From contig CAJUQM010000003.1 of NCBI GenBank assembly GCA_910588005.1, positions 1 to 64,000 of the forward strand: 64,000 nucleotides of DNA. The letters are read 5' to 3'. The translations under genes were made by a program, and so were the position numbers. The notes beneath the pieces were generated by a model. That model was not told where the DNA came from and did not search any database. It worked only from the letters and a program-made list of their open reading frames with translations. Source of the stretch: an uncultured Oscillibacter sp. GTDB lineage: Bacteria; Bacillota; Clostridia; Oscillospirales; Oscillospiraceae. Below are positions 9,330-17,935 of the stretch, one piece after another. The first letter of the stretch is position 1. Every line of letters starts with the position of its first letter.

Positions 9330-9681
9330 TGTGACGCACCTCCCTGTCTAATTGGTCCTGCCGTTCCAAAACGGCGTAAAAGTTGCGGGTCCGGTAGGGC
9401 CGCTGGCGGGGCCGGAGGACGGACACGCGGATGATATTTCCCACAATCTTCTCCAGCGGCTGGCCGTTCTTCTCGTACACACCCAGCATGAAGAACGGGA
9501 GCATGACCAGAATCATGCACAGCGCCGCTGTGCTGTTTCCAAGCGGGCCTTTGAGCAAAAAGAACAGCGGAACGCTGACCAGCGCCCCGCCGCTGAAGCA
9601 GACCAGCTGCCTCCTGGTGAGATTGAACATAACTTTCGTTTTTACTTTCGTCAGGTCCTTCGGTACAGGTACATAGGCCAT
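9247..9681 (-). CDS. PrgI-family membrane protein (VirB3-like)
   Basis: A 144-residue protein beginning MAYVPVPKDLTKVKTKVMFN, with two close transmembrane helices at about 27-70 and a basic cytoplasmic tail. PrgI/TcpE-like proteins sit beside VirB4 in Gram-positive type IV secretion. ATG 9681 is chosen because AAAGGAGG lies at proper distance; an ATG 18 nt upstream has no site. The 3' end overlaps VirB4 by 83 nt in another frame, an unusually long overlap for this operon. Confidence 0.85.
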   Translation of the reverse strand: MAYVPVPKDLTKVKTKVMFNLTRRQLVCFSGGALVSVPLFFLLKGPLGNSTAALCMILVMLPFFMLGVYEKNGQPLEKIVGNIIRVSVLRPRQRPYRTRNFYAVLERQDQLDREVRHIVYPKAEAHPRGEKADRSRHRQGEGDG

Positions 9682-9699
9682 CAGGGGGCCTCCTTTCAT

Positions 9700-10569
9700 T
9701 TAGTGGGCGGAGAACACGCTTTTCGCAAGGCTTCCGGTCTTGAACAGCGTGAAGCACAGCAGCACCGTGTAGCCCATGCACGTCCAGATTGCCGCGCTGA
9801 TGTCGCCGCTGGTGGCGATGCTTTGCACCAGCACCGCATAGATGCCCACGCAGATCATAATGAGAAACGCCTGGAAGCCCAGGGCGAACAGGGCTTTCAA
9901 GTAGTTTTGGCCCATGCCGCCGAACTCCTTGCCCATCATCGCCGCCATGGGAATGGGGGCAACGCTGGTCACTAAATACACCTCTATCATTCTCCCGTAG
10001 GTGATGATGAAAATGCAGATGGTCAGCGCCCACATGGTAATGCCCACGAACATGGACTGAAACCACAGGCCGAACAGCGGCCCCAGGTCCATGGCCTCCA
10101 GCTGGGCCTCCATATCCGGGAGGACCGCTGCCATGTCGATGCTGGTGTTGCCGATGATGACCCCGGACGCCTGATTGACCGCGCTCTGCGCCACGTCGAA
10201 CACGCCCATGACAATGTTCCAGGTGTTGGTGACAATGAGAATGGCACAGGCGGTCTTGAAAATCCACTTGAAGAAAACCGCCGATTCGATGTCGTGGTGG
10301 TTGTTCTTGTCCATGAGTATCTGCACCAGCTCCAGCGTCATGACAAAGGCGAGGATGGCCCCCGCGATAGGGAGAATGACAGTGTTGGACAGGTTCTGGA
10401 CCATGCTGAAAATGCCGCCGTTCCAGCCCTGGGGGGTCGCGCCCACCTGGGCGGCGATGTCTCCCACCTTTTCATTCACGCTGTCGAACATCCCGGAGAG
10501 ATTCCCGATGATGCCGCTGACCAGCAGCTCTTTGAGCCATTCCGTGATTGCGTCGAGTACGAAATCCAT
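9700..10569 (-). CDS. VirB6/TrbL-like channel membrane protein
   Basis: A 289-residue polytopic protein with about six transmembrane segments (for example NTVILPIAGAILAFVMTLEL and FKWIFKTACAILIVTNTWNI). A central loop has the conserved SVAPIPMAAMMGKEFGGMGQ. It corresponds to CD1103-like/VirB6 components that line the inner-membrane channel. ATG 10569 follows AAAGGAGG. The gene lies between Maff2 and PrgI, as usual. Confidence 0.85.
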   Translation of the reverse strand: MDFVLDAITEWLKELLVSGIIGNLSGMFDSVNEKVGDIAAQVGATPQGWNGGIFSMVQNLSNTVILPIAGAILAFVMTLELVQILMDKNNHHDIESAVFFKWIFKTACAILIVTNTWNIVMGVFDVAQSAVNQASGVIIGNTSIDMAAVLPDMEAQLEAMDLGPLFGLWFQSMFVGITMWALTICIFIITYGRMIEVYLVTSVAPIPMAAMMGKEFGGMGQNYLKALFALGFQAFLIMICVGIYAVLVQSIATSGDISAAIWTCMGYTVLLCFTLFKTGSLAKSVFSAH

Positions 10570-10643
10570 AGGGGCTTACCCTCCTTTCGAGGCCCCTCCC
10601 GCCGGGGGCGGGAGGGGCTGGGGATTGGGGCTGCGGCCTGCGA

Positions 10644-10859
10644 TCAGCCGAACAGCCCGGTCAGCAGGGGGACCAGCGTCAGGCCGATCAGGGCCACACC
10701 GCCCCCGGCCATGAGCTGCTTCATGCCCTGCGACTTCGCGCCGGGGTTGTCGTTGCCGTAGCCTTCCAGCAGGTTAATCACGCCCCACACACCGAGGCCA
10801 GCGCCGAGAGCGATCACGAGGGTCTCCAGAACATCAACAGCAGAGTTAAAGAAATCCAT
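10644..10859 (-). CDS. Maff2 family small membrane protein
   Basis: A 71-residue protein starting MDFFNSAVDVLETLVIALGA, with two transmembrane helices (about 12-30 and 48-68) around a glycine-rich loop. It matches the Maff2 family of Clostridiales elements, plausibly a VirB2-pilin-like component by size and position. ATG 10859 follows GGAGGTACATT; an upstream in-frame start lacks a ribosome site. A 76-nt gap separates it from VirD4. Confidence 0.85.
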   Translation of the reverse strand: MDFFNSAVDVLETLVIALGAGLGVWGVINLLEGYGNDNPGAKSQGMKQLMAGGGVALIGLTLVPLLTGLFG

Positions 10860-10935
10860 AATGTACCTCCGAAAAATTTGATAGATTTTTGAAGGCACGT
10901 TTCCCCTGATTCTTCACGAATCGGATTGGCCCCGC

Positions 10936-12729
10936 TTACTCGGAGCCTGGGTCCTCCTCCGATACATCTACCTCAAACACGTCGTAGACCTCATTGGGCC
11001 TGGGTTTGAGCCGGGTGGACAGAAAACGCGCTATGTCAAAGGCGTTTTTCTTGTCATGGTCGGCAAGGTATTTGTATAGGGGATGCTGGGTTATATCGAA
11101 TTTATCCGAGAGGAACGGCCGCACGCCCCGCAGTTGCAGGATGCACTTGCCGCCGTCCATCACGGCCAATTCGTCCACGTCCATGAGCGCCTTGCCCAGC
11201 TTCTGATAATTCAGCGAGTGGGACAGCTCACGGCCCCGGCTCTCGCCGGTATTGTAGGTGTCGATGGTCTCCTTGCCCAGCTGGGCCGACAGCTCCTTCA
11301 AGGTGGTCGGTTCCTTGCCGCCCAGGAAGATGGAGCAGTCGCAGTTGCCAACAATGGTGTCGGCGTTGTCCTTGTAAATGGCCTTCAGCTGGCTTTGGGC
11401 CTGCAAAATCAGGCAGGCGGAGATTTCACGGCTTCGGATGGTAGCCATGAGCTTTTCCAGCTTGGGAATCTGCCCGATGTTGGCGCACTCGTCAATCAGG
11501 CAGCGCACATGCACCGGAAGCCGCCCGCCGTACACATCGTCCGCTTTTTCACACAGGAGGTTGAACAGCTGGGTATAAATCATGCTGATTAGGAAATTGA
11601 AGCTGTCGTCCGTGTCGCTCATAATCAGGAACAGCGCCGTTTTCCGGTCCCCCAGGGTGTCCAGCTCCAGCTCGTCATAGGCGGTGACTTCCCGCAGTTC
11701 CGCGATGTCGAACACCGCCAGCCGCGCACCGCAGCTCACAAGGATGCTCTTGGCGGTTTTGCCAGCCGCCAACCGATATTTAGCATATTGGCGGACGGCA
11801 AAGTGGTTGGGGTCCCGTTCCGCCAGCTCGTCAAACATCAGGTCCACGGGGTTCTTAAATTCCTCATCGTCCTCCCGGACCTCCATCGCGTTGATGAACT
11901 CAACGAGAGTGGAGAAATTCTGTTCCTCCTTCGGGGCCTCGTAGTAGATGTAGCCGATCAGGGCGGTGTAAAGAAGCGTTTCAGCTTTGACCCAGAAATC
12001 GTCACCGCCCTTGCCCTCCCCCTTGGTGTTGGCAATCAGGGTCGTTACCAGCTTCAAAATGTCCTTTTCGCTGTGCAGATAGGCAAACGGATTGTAGTGC
12101 ATGGACTTTTTGAAATTGATAGAATTTAGAATCTTGATTCTATACCCCTTGCGCTGGAGCAATTTTCCGGTGTCGATTACGATGTCCCCTTTCGGGTCCG
12201 TGACCACGAAGGAGGTCGGGTAGGAATCAGACGTGCATTGCATGAGGTTCGGTTTCAGAAAAAACCGGGTCTTGCCGGAGCCGGAACCGCCAATCACCAG
12301 CACGTTTTTGTTCCGGGCGGTCTTGGGGTCCTTGGGTCGGCTGTTCATGGTGAGCCGCTCCGTCTGCGTCAGGATGATGTTGTCCTCGAATTTCGGGGCG
12401 ATATAAGGGGCGATGTCTTGGGAACTGCCCCAACGCGCGGTCCCGTACTCCATGCCGTGGCGGTATTTCTTGGCGTTCTTGCCCTTCATGTAGACCGCCA
12501 GCCGGAGGGCCGCGCCGCACAGCAGCCCCACCACCAGATCGGCGGGGTGGAAGCTGGGCAGGGCGGACTGGAACGCGGCGGAAAAGCCGTCCATGATGTG
12601 CAGCAGCTTTTCAGAAGCATCCGCCCCCGCCGCCAGCCGCCACGCCTGCCCCAGCTTGGAGGCATACAGGCCGAGGAACACATAGGGCAGATTCAGCAGG
12701 ACCAGCTTTTTCACATTGATCTGCTTCAT
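10936..12729 (-). CDS. VirD4-like coupling ATPase
   Basis: A 597-residue type IV coupling protein that brings the relaxase-DNA complex to the channel. Two N-terminal transmembrane segments (residues 10-30 and 62-80) precede the motor domain. Walker A is GGSGSGKTR near 146 and Walker B is CLIDECANIG near 410. The insert MATIRSREISACLILQAQSQ is typical of TraG/VirD4. The ATG overlaps the PcfB stop by 4 nt, so the pair is coupled. Confidence 0.93.
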   Translation of the reverse strand: MKQINVKKLVLLNLPYVFLGLYASKLGQAWRLAAGADASEKLLHIMDGFSAAFQSALPSFHPADLVVGLLCGAALRLAVYMKGKNAKKYRHGMEYGTARWGSSQDIAPYIAPKFEDNIILTQTERLTMNSRPKDPKTARNKNVLVIGGSGSGKTRFFLKPNLMQCTSDSYPTSFVVTDPKGDIVIDTGKLLQRKGYRIKILNSINFKKSMHYNPFAYLHSEKDILKLVTTLIANTKGEGKGGDDFWVKAETLLYTALIGYIYYEAPKEEQNFSTLVEFINAMEVREDDEEFKNPVDLMFDELAERDPNHFAVRQYAKYRLAAGKTAKSILVSCGARLAVFDIAELREVTAYDELELDTLGDRKTALFLIMSDTDDSFNFLISMIYTQLFNLLCEKADDVYGGRLPVHVRCLIDECANIGQIPKLEKLMATIRSREISACLILQAQSQLKAIYKDNADTIVGNCDCSIFLGGKEPTTLKELSAQLGKETIDTYNTGESRGRELSHSLNYQKLGKALMDVDELAVMDGGKCILQLRGVRPFLSDKFDITQHPLYKYLADHDKKNAFDIARFLSTRLKPRPNEVYDVFEVDVSEEDPGSE

Positions 12730-13217
12730 CTCTCCAGCTCCCTTCGCTTCTCCCGGTTGACAACGGTATTCTTCACCAGCTCCTTAAAGTGGGCCAGCCG
12801 TTGCAGCACCGAGGGCCGGGAAGCCTTTTTGACCTTCTTTCCAACGTATTCATTGAACGCGGAGGTCAGTGCGTCCGCGTCCCGGCTTTTGAAGAACACC
12901 AGAAACTTGGGCGGGTTGCTGCTCCGGTCCCGCTTGATGGCGTAGTCCACGCCGTATTTCCGGGCGATGCGGTCAAACTGCCGGATGGAGGGGTCGGTCA
13001 GCTCAATGTTGGACACGCCCTGGTCCTGCCCGATGAGCTGCTTTACCGTCTGCTTGCCGTGAGGAATCACAGGGGCCTCCCGCTTCTGCTGCTTCTGGTG
13101 CTTGACCTCCTTCCGGTGGGCCATGTACTTGGCGATGGCCGCTTTGAACATCCGCCCGGTGAACTTGCTGCCGTTGACCATCAGCGTCAGCGTTCTGTTC
13201 TCCACTTCCTCCTGCAT
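12726..13217 (-). CDS. PcfB family (DUF3801) protein
   Basis: A 163-residue soluble protein, MQEEVENRTLTLMVNGSKFT, with the PcfB/DUF3801 core (IDRIARKYGVDYAIKRD-like) and a basic C-terminus. In pCF10 PcfB helps the coupling protein recognise substrate. Its position directly upstream of virD4 supports the same role. ATG 13217 follows GGGGAGGTG. Confidence 0.85.
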   Translation of the reverse strand: MQEEVENRTLTLMVNGSKFTGRMFKAAIAKYMAHRKEVKHQKQQKREAPVIPHGKQTVKQLIGQDQGVSNIELTDPSIRQFDRIARKYGVDYAIKRDRSSNPPKFLVFFKSRDADALTSAFNEYVGKKVKKASRPSVLQRLAHFKELVKNTVVNREKRRELER

Positions 13218-13223
13218 GGGCCG

Positions 13224-13562
13224 TCACCTCCCCTGGATCTTGACGGCGAGGATGCCGTCCAGGGTGGTGGCGGTGATCCGCAGGCGCTGGGCGGTGGCGA
13301 TGTCGTTTTTCACCGTCTCGTCCACGGTCCGCCCGCAGACCACCAGGACGCGGGAGCGCCGGAGGTAGTCCCGCGCCATGTCGATGCCGTCCTTATGCTC
13401 CTGGGGGACCGCATCCTGGAGGAAACGGGCGGTGAGCAGGACGGGGCAGATGGGGGAATAGCCAGCCTCGTACACCTGACGGCAGTACCGGGCGGCGGTC
13501 TCAGCGTTTTCGTACTCGTTGCCGCTCCAGGCGGCGGTGATGTAAGCAAGGGGGCGCTTCAT
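13224..13562 (-). CDS. DUF7768-type ICE protein
   Basis: A 112-residue protein: KRPLAYITAAWSGNEYENAE at the start, then CPVLLTARFLQD and SRVLVVCGRTVDETVKND. The pattern (an initial beta strand, then strand-helix repeats) suggests a small nucleotide-binding or nucleoside-deoxyribosyltransferase-like fold, as in DUF7768/DUF4406 proteins common in phages and conjugative elements. No catalytic residue can be assigned. ATG 13562 follows AAAGGAG. Confidence 0.7.
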   Translation of the reverse strand: MKRPLAYITAAWSGNEYENAETAARYCRQVYEAGYSPICPVLLTARFLQDAVPQEHKDGIDMARDYLRRSRVLVVCGRTVDETVKNDIATAQRLRITATTLDGILAVKIQGR

Positions 13563-13586
13563 GGAAAGCTCCTTTCTCCTGTGCGG

Positions 13587-14510
13587 CTATCTGCCGCCGT
13601 AGAGGTCGTGGTTGACCAGCATCGTGTAGTGGTTGTCCGTAGTAGCAGGCGCATTGAACAGCGCCGCCAGCAAATAGGCCCTGGTATTCCAGACGCGGGT
13701 GGTGTTCTCCCGGATGCCGTCCAGAACCTTCTCAATGTGGCTGCTGTTGATAAGCTCAAACCGCTGTTGAACAAAGGCGGTGGGATACTCCGCATCCCGC
13801 CCGATCTTCATGGTGGGCGCTCTGCTCAGAGCGACCTCCAGCATGATCTCCACCAGCTCATTGAGCTGCTCCCGGTTGGCGCTGTCGGCAATCAGGTCAT
13901 ATTCAATCTGATCCCGAATCTCATCCCGCTTCTCATACACTTCCGTCATTCCTTCCGCCGCAGGCGCGGACACAGGCCCCGGAGGGGGCTGGGGACGGAA
14001 TGAATGAGTATTTGCTTGATGAGTATTTTGTTTTTTACGGGGATTAGTTTTCTTAGTATTTAATTGCGCCGGGTTTTCCGTATCCGGCACATCCGCATCC
14101 GGGGAAACCGCGTCCGGCTTTACCGTATCCGGGAAACCCGTACACGGTGAAGCCGTATCCGGCGAACCCGTGTGCGGTGAGGGCGCGTCCGGGCCGGAGG
14201 GGTCCGGGGGCGGCGTTTGGGGCTTCTCATAGATGGTGTACTCCACGCTGCCCACGCGCCCATGCTCTCCCCGCAGCTGGCGGCGCACCACATAGCCCGC
14301 CTTTTCCAGCTCCTTCAAGGTGTTCCCGATGGCCTCCACGCCCTCCTTACAGATGGCGGCGAGGCCACGGGTGGAATAGTTCCAGTTGTCCGGGAGGGAC
14401 AGCATGATTGCCAGCAGCCCCTTTGCTTTCAGAGACAGGCCGGGGTCCTTCAAGTGATGGTTCGACATCACTGTGTAATCCCGCGTCCGTTCTACACGAT
14501 AAACGGCCAT
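13587..14510 (-). CDS. DUF6017 / RepA-N-like replication or regulatory protein
   Basis: A 307-residue protein. Residues 1-95 form a winged helix-turn-helix (SLKAKGLLAIMLSLPDNWNY, then EKAGYVVRRQ) similar to replication initiator A domains of plasmids and elements. Residues 97-150 are a low-complexity linker built of PD-containing repeats (SPDT, FPDT, SPDA, VPDT). The C-terminal DUF6017 region (about 195-307) is helical and ends VNHDLYGGR. It may start or regulate element replication; this is inferred from the domain pair and position. Confidence 0.75.
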   Translation of the reverse strand: MAVYRVERTRDYTVMSNHHLKDPGLSLKAKGLLAIMLSLPDNWNYSTRGLAAICKEGVEAIGNTLKELEKAGYVVRRQLRGEHGRVGSVEYTIYEKPQTPPPDPSGPDAPSPHTGSPDTASPCTGFPDTVKPDAVSPDADVPDTENPAQLNTKKTNPRKKQNTHQANTHSFRPQPPPGPVSAPAAEGMTEVYEKRDEIRDQIEYDLIADSANREQLNELVEIMLEVALSRAPTMKIGRDAEYPTAFVQQRFELINSSHIEKVLDGIRENTTRVWNTRAYLLAALFNAPATTDNHYTMLVNHDLYGGR

Positions 14511-14540
14511 TCTTCACTCACTTCCTCAATAGATTTTGAC

Positions 14541-15326
14541 TTATGCGGTGTCCGCCGCATCCTCGCGGGCAAAGCGTTCCTCCAGCCTCGCCACGCTCCA
14601 ATTCTGCTTGAATTGTCCCAGGGGACCGGGGCCGAACATAGCCCGCGCCCGGTTGTCCATGTCCAGCAGCCGCGCCCATAGCTCCGGGTGGTGATGGCGG
14701 AGCTTCCGCAGCTCGTCTATGCGTTGGAGCGGACAGCACCAGCACGAGGCGCGGTGGTATATCTCATACAGCCCGCCCCAATCGCAGCCCCGGTTGTAGC
14801 AGATTTGCAGGGCCTGGGCCTCGGTGATGCCCCACTCCACCAGGGGATAGCGGTTATGTTCATCCGATTTGCAGCGATGTGCTTCATCGGCGGCGATGCC
14901 GATATGGTGCAGGGCATTTTTCTCCTTTTTCAGCCGGTTGACTTCTTTTGTGATGAGATGGGTTTTCAGCTGTCCGGTACACCAGCGCACTTTCATTCCA
15001 GGCCAGCCATAGCCAGTCAGAGGCTGACCCATAGCAATACGGCGCTCTATGGCCCGCTTCTGTTGCTGGGGAACATCGAACATCAGCCACTCAAAGCCGT
15101 GGGGATGCCGCAGGGTGGTGATGTGGATGCCGCGCTCCTGATAGAGAAAATCGTCCAGTTTGGCGATATGGGCCTCCATCTCCGGGAACTCCATGCCGGT
15201 GTCCGCGTAGAGTACGCAGTCAATGGGCAGGCCCTTCTCGATCATCAGCAGTAAAAGACAGGAGCTGTCTTTTCCACCAGAGAGGGAGACCGCCGAAAAG
15301 GTTTCGTTACTGTTTCCAGCTCCCAT
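14541..15326 (-). CDS. PAPS-reductase-like PP-loop protein
   Basis: A 261-residue PP-loop ATP pyrophosphatase: the loop is SLSGGKDSSC at about 14-23, followed by DCVLYADTGMEFPEM. A Cys cluster near 195 (RASCWCCPLQR) and RWCTGQLK suggest metal or Fe-S binding, as in the broader PAPS reductase/DndC family. It is a frequent accessory gene in this ICE family. It lacks the standard features of assimilatory CysH. A nucleic-acid or tRNA sulfur role, or link to phosphorothioation, is speculative. No strong ribosome site precedes the ATG; AAGGCAG is the best. Confidence 0.75.
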   Translation of the reverse strand: MGAGNSNETFSAVSLSGGKDSSCLLLLMIEKGLPIDCVLYADTGMEFPEMEAHIAKLDDFLYQERGIHITTLRHPHGFEWLMFDVPQQQKRAIERRIAMGQPLTGYGWPGMKVRWCTGQLKTHLITKEVNRLKKEKNALHHIGIAADEAHRCKSDEHNRYPLVEWGITEAQALQICYNRGCDWGGLYEIYHRASCWCCPLQRIDELRKLRHHHPELWARLLDMDNRARAMFGPGPLGQFKQNWSVARLEERFAREDAADTA

Positions 15327-15364
15327 GCCGGGAGAACTGCCTTTTTTCGCTCCTTTCCCGCCGT

Positions 15365-15871
15365 TTACAGCTCGTAAACGGGAATCTCATTCTCATGGAC
15401 GGGCCAGCACAGCTTGTCCAGCCGGTCCGTCAGTTCCTCCAGGTCCAGGCACATGCCGCTGGCCCACGGGTCGCCCAGGTCCTCCCGGTACTCCGCCACA
15501 TACGCGCCGCCCTCGCAGACCACGGACACGCTGGCGACGGCGGTGACGGTCATATCCTCCAGCAGCCACAGCTCCACGCTGCGGGTGGTCAGGACGGCCT
15601 CGGCGGTACTCTGGTCGAAATCGTCATACAGCAGCGTGGCCCGCTGGCCGAACAGCTCCGCGCCCCGGTAGTTGAAGGACTTGGGCTGATTGCCCTGGGT
15701 GGCGAAGGCAAAGACGGTCTCGGCGTGATGCCGGACGGCCTGGAGCAGAGCATGGAAGTCAATGCCGTCCAGCAGCTCCGCCACCTCGTCGGCGGAAAGG
15801 CCGCTGTTCTCTCCGATGCCGGAGCGGTACAGCTCCCCAATGGCGTACTCCAGTGAATCCACAGAATACAT
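15365..15871 (-). CDS. Conserved ICE protein of unknown function (168 aa)
   Basis: I do not recognise a domain. The protein is acidic, has no membrane segment, and begins MYSVDSLEYAIGELYRSGIG. The N-terminal half is helical (SADEVAELLDGIDFHALLQA), and the C-terminal half is beta-rich (SVELWLLEDMTVTAVASVSV). AGGAGG lies 9 nt before the ATG. It is spaced 17 nt from the upstream 89-aa gene, so the two are co-transcribed. Confidence 0.6.
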   Translation of the reverse strand: MYSVDSLEYAIGELYRSGIGENSGLSADEVAELLDGIDFHALLQAVRHHAETVFAFATQGNQPKSFNYRGAELFGQRATLLYDDFDQSTAEAVLTTRSVELWLLEDMTVTAVASVSVVCEGGAYVAEYREDLGDPWASGMCLDLEELTDRLDKLCWPVHENEIPVYEL

Positions 15872-15887
15872 GGTGATCTACCTCCTA

Positions 15888-16157
15888 TCAGTTTTTGCGC
15901 CGTTTTCTCGGCTTGTCGGGCAGGATGTGCCCCTCGATGATGCTGGCGTGTTTACGGATTTGGATGCTGCCCTGCCGCGCACAGGCAAGGGCCTCCCCGT
16001 AACCGCCCTCGGTCAAAAAGCGCCGGATGTACTCCCCCGGCTTCCCCAGGGGGCAGTCGGCCAGCACCAGAAACTCAATCATGTGGCGGGTGTGGTCCCG
16101 GAACCGCTCCACCGCCAGCAGGTCATGCCCGGTGATGGGCAAGTGGAGGGGCTTCAC
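15888..16157 (-). CDS. Small ICE protein of unknown function (89 aa)
   Basis: It starts at GTG 16157, overlapping the upstream stop in a GTGA arrangement and preceded by AAAGGAG. The product is MKPLHLPITGHDLLAVERFR onward, basic at the C-terminus (DKPRKRRKN). No motif is clear; the 'ITGHDLLAVERFRDHTRHMI' helix pair could be a small DNA-binding or adaptor fold. Confidence 0.55.
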   Translation of the reverse strand: MKPLHLPITGHDLLAVERFRDHTRHMIEFLVLADCPLGKPGEYIRRFLTEGGYGEALACARQGSIQIRKHASIIEGHILPDKPRKRRKN

Positions 16158-16762
16158 CTCCGGCTCCTTTCCTTAATTTCCAGCACGGCGGGGCCGTACC
16201 GGGCCACCAGAAGGGCATTGACAATCAGGCTGAACGCCAGGGTGTCCACCACTTCGTTGTTGGCGAGGTCGGCCAGGGCCACGCCGGACCCCTCTGCGTA
16301 GATGTCCCGCGCCGCAGAAAACAGAGTGTAACAATGGGGGGAGATGTCTTTCAGCGTCCCATAGTCGAACTCAATGCCATGCCTGCAAAAGCAGTTGGCG
16401 GACCGGAGAAAGAGGTCATCGTTGGCGGTGAGCAGATACATGGCGGCGAAGTAGGCCGGGGTGTCCCGCTTCCGGCGGAAGCCCTCCCGCGCTTTCAGAC
16501 GTTCCATACGGCCCTGGTGGGCGGGGGAGAGGAATAGGGACCCGGTGAAGCGCCGGATGGCCGTGTGCAGGCGGGCATCCAGATGGGCGCTGCGGGGGAA
16601 CGTCTCCATGACGGCTTCCTCATACCCCACCACTCCGGCCTCAATCCGCTCCGCCAGCCAGGGACAGCCCTGGGCGGTGCAGCCCTTTTTCTTACCGGCA
16701 TACTCGGTGCAGAGGCGGCAGTCCACATGCTCCGGCTTGTATTGAAATGTGTTGATATACAA
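16154..16762 (-). CDS. Cys-rich N-terminal ICE protein of unknown function (202 aa)
   Basis: The first 35 residues carry a zinc-binding-like cluster (CRLCTEYAGKKKGCTAQGCPWL), followed by a helical body with conserved-looking NCFCRHGIEFDYGTLKDISP. It is known to me only as an accessory protein of Tn1549-like elements. ATG 16762 lies after AAAGGAG. It is coupled to the downstream 89-aa gene. No enzymatic motif is visible. Confidence 0.55.
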   Translation of the reverse strand: MYINTFQYKPEHVDCRLCTEYAGKKKGCTAQGCPWLAERIEAGVVGYEEAVMETFPRSAHLDARLHTAIRRFTGSLFLSPAHQGRMERLKAREGFRRKRDTPAYFAAMYLLTANDDLFLRSANCFCRHGIEFDYGTLKDISPHCYTLFSAARDIYAEGSGVALADLANNEVVDTLAFSLIVNALLVARYGPAVLEIKERSRR

Positions 16763-16786
16763 CGTGTGTCTCCTTTCCAGGACACG

Positions 16787-16831
16787 AAAAAAACGGGCAG
16801 AGAGATTCCCTGTCCGGTGTGCCTGTCCCGT
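16787..16831 (-). terminator. Terminator or attenuator downstream of parB
   Basis: On the minus strand, arms ACGGG-A-CAG and CTG-CCCGT (16793-16831) are followed directly by seven T. It lies between the parB stop and the next operon gene, so it may reduce read-through into the leftward genes. Confidence 0.5.
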
Positions 16832-16837
16832 ATTTGA

Positions 16838-17776
16838 TTAACGTTCCTGACTGCGCTGGCGCTTCTTCTGCCACGCCTCCAACAGTTTGATGATGGTCTC
16901 CTCCATCTTCCGAGGGGTGTAGGAGCGGGGGAAGTATTTGCGGAGGGTATCGCCAGTCAGCACGATTTTGTCAACCTCCGGCTTCTTCTCCGCCGACATG
17001 ATGGAGAGCATGGTGTCCTCGTTCAGCTCCCCGGACTGGCTTAACTTCTTCATGCGCTGGGCCTGGGAGACGGAGGGGGTGGCTTGTTCGCTTTCGATGG
17101 TCTCCACCAAAAGCGCCTGTTCCTCCGGCTTCAAGGCGGCGATCTGATAGGCCGGGGTTACGGCAATCCGCTTATCATCCACCATCTGCTGAAGCTCCGG
17201 AACCAGCTGGGTCAGGGAAATGTAATTGCGGACGGTATCGCCGCTCATACCCATGGCCGCGCCGATTTCATCATCGCTGCGGAAATTCGCCGAATTATTC
17301 GGCGAATTATTTTCGGCCTCTTTTGTGCGCCTCCCGGCGCGGCGCTTGATGGCCTCCAGCTTCATCTTGTACGCCTGCGCCCTCTCGCTGGGCAGGATGT
17401 TCTCCCGCTGGATGTTGCTGTCCACCATCAAAATGGTGGCGGTGTCGTCGTCCAGATTTCGGACCAGGGCAGGCAGCGCGGCCAGACCTGCCAGCTCACA
17501 GGCGTGTTTGCGGCGGTGGCCCGCGACGATCTCATAGCCGCCAGCCTCGCGGGGGCGGACGATGGCTGGGGTCAGCACACCATACTCTTTCACGCTCTCG
17601 GTGGTCTCCTTCATGGCATCATCATCCCTCACTTTGAACGGGTGGTTAGGAAATGGGTACAGCTCCGTCAGGGGGATGGAGACGACTACCTCACCCTGGG
17701 GCTGCGGCGCGGTGGCAGGGGCCTGCTTCACCTTGGGCGGTCTGCCCCGCCGCTTGGGGGTCTCCGCTGTGGACAT
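16838..17776 (-). CDS. parB: ParB/RepB/Spo0J-family partition protein
   Basis: A 312-residue protein. A basic leader (PKRRGRPPKVKQ) precedes the ParB N-terminal CTPase-like domain: VRPREAGGYEIVAGHRRKHA holds the GHRR motif near 95. The central helix-turn-helix is MGMSGDTVRNYISLTQLVPE near 195. ATG 17776 follows GGAGG; the open frame extends 69 codons further without a start signal. ParB-like proteins in these elements support maintenance of the excised circle. No ParA partner is seen here, though it may lie outside the remaining part or be absent. A 25-bp palindrome lies inside the gene. Confidence 0.85.
   Translation of the reverse strand: MSTAETPKRRGRPPKVKQAPATAPQPQGEVVVSIPLTELYPFPNHPFKVRDDDAMKETTESVKEYGVLTPAIVRPREAGGYEIVAGHRRKHACELAGLAALPALVRNLDDDTATILMVDSNIQRENILPSERAQAYKMKLEAIKRRAGRRTKEAENNSPNNSANFRSDDEIGAAMGMSGDTVRNYISLTQLVPELQQMVDDKRIAVTPAYQIAALKPEEQALLVETIESEQATPSVSQAQRMKKLSQSGELNEDTMLSIMSAEKKPEVDKIVLTGDTLRKYFPRSYTPRKMEETIIKLLEAWQKKRQRSQER
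17284..17308. repeat. Perfect 12-bp inverted repeat inside parB
   Basis: AATTCGCCGAAT and ATTCGGCGAATT flank a single T. The site encodes NNSPNNSANF in ParB, an Asn/Ser-rich loop that may tolerate such sequence. It could be a centromere-like site, but no second copy was noticed in the window. Confidence 0.6.
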
Positions 17777-17810
17777 ATTAGTTTCCTCCTTTTCCGACCG
17801 GCAGGAAACA

Positions 17811-17848
17811 GAAAAAGGGAGAATGTGGCCGCGACCTACATTCTCCCT
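17811..17848 (-). terminator. Terminator-like hairpin in the parB leader
   Basis: Arms AGGGAGAATGT and ACATTCTCCCT (17816-17848) enclose an 11-nt loop, with TTTTT directly after on the minus strand. It ends 35 nt before the parB start, so it either ends an upstream transcript now lost or attenuates parB. Confidence 0.6.
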
Positions 17849-17935
17849 CTGAAAGCAATATGCAATTTGTCGGTTTCTGTCGTTTTTCGATTCTGAGGGC
17901 CGTTTGCGCTGGGAGCCATCCCGCCGCAAACCCGC

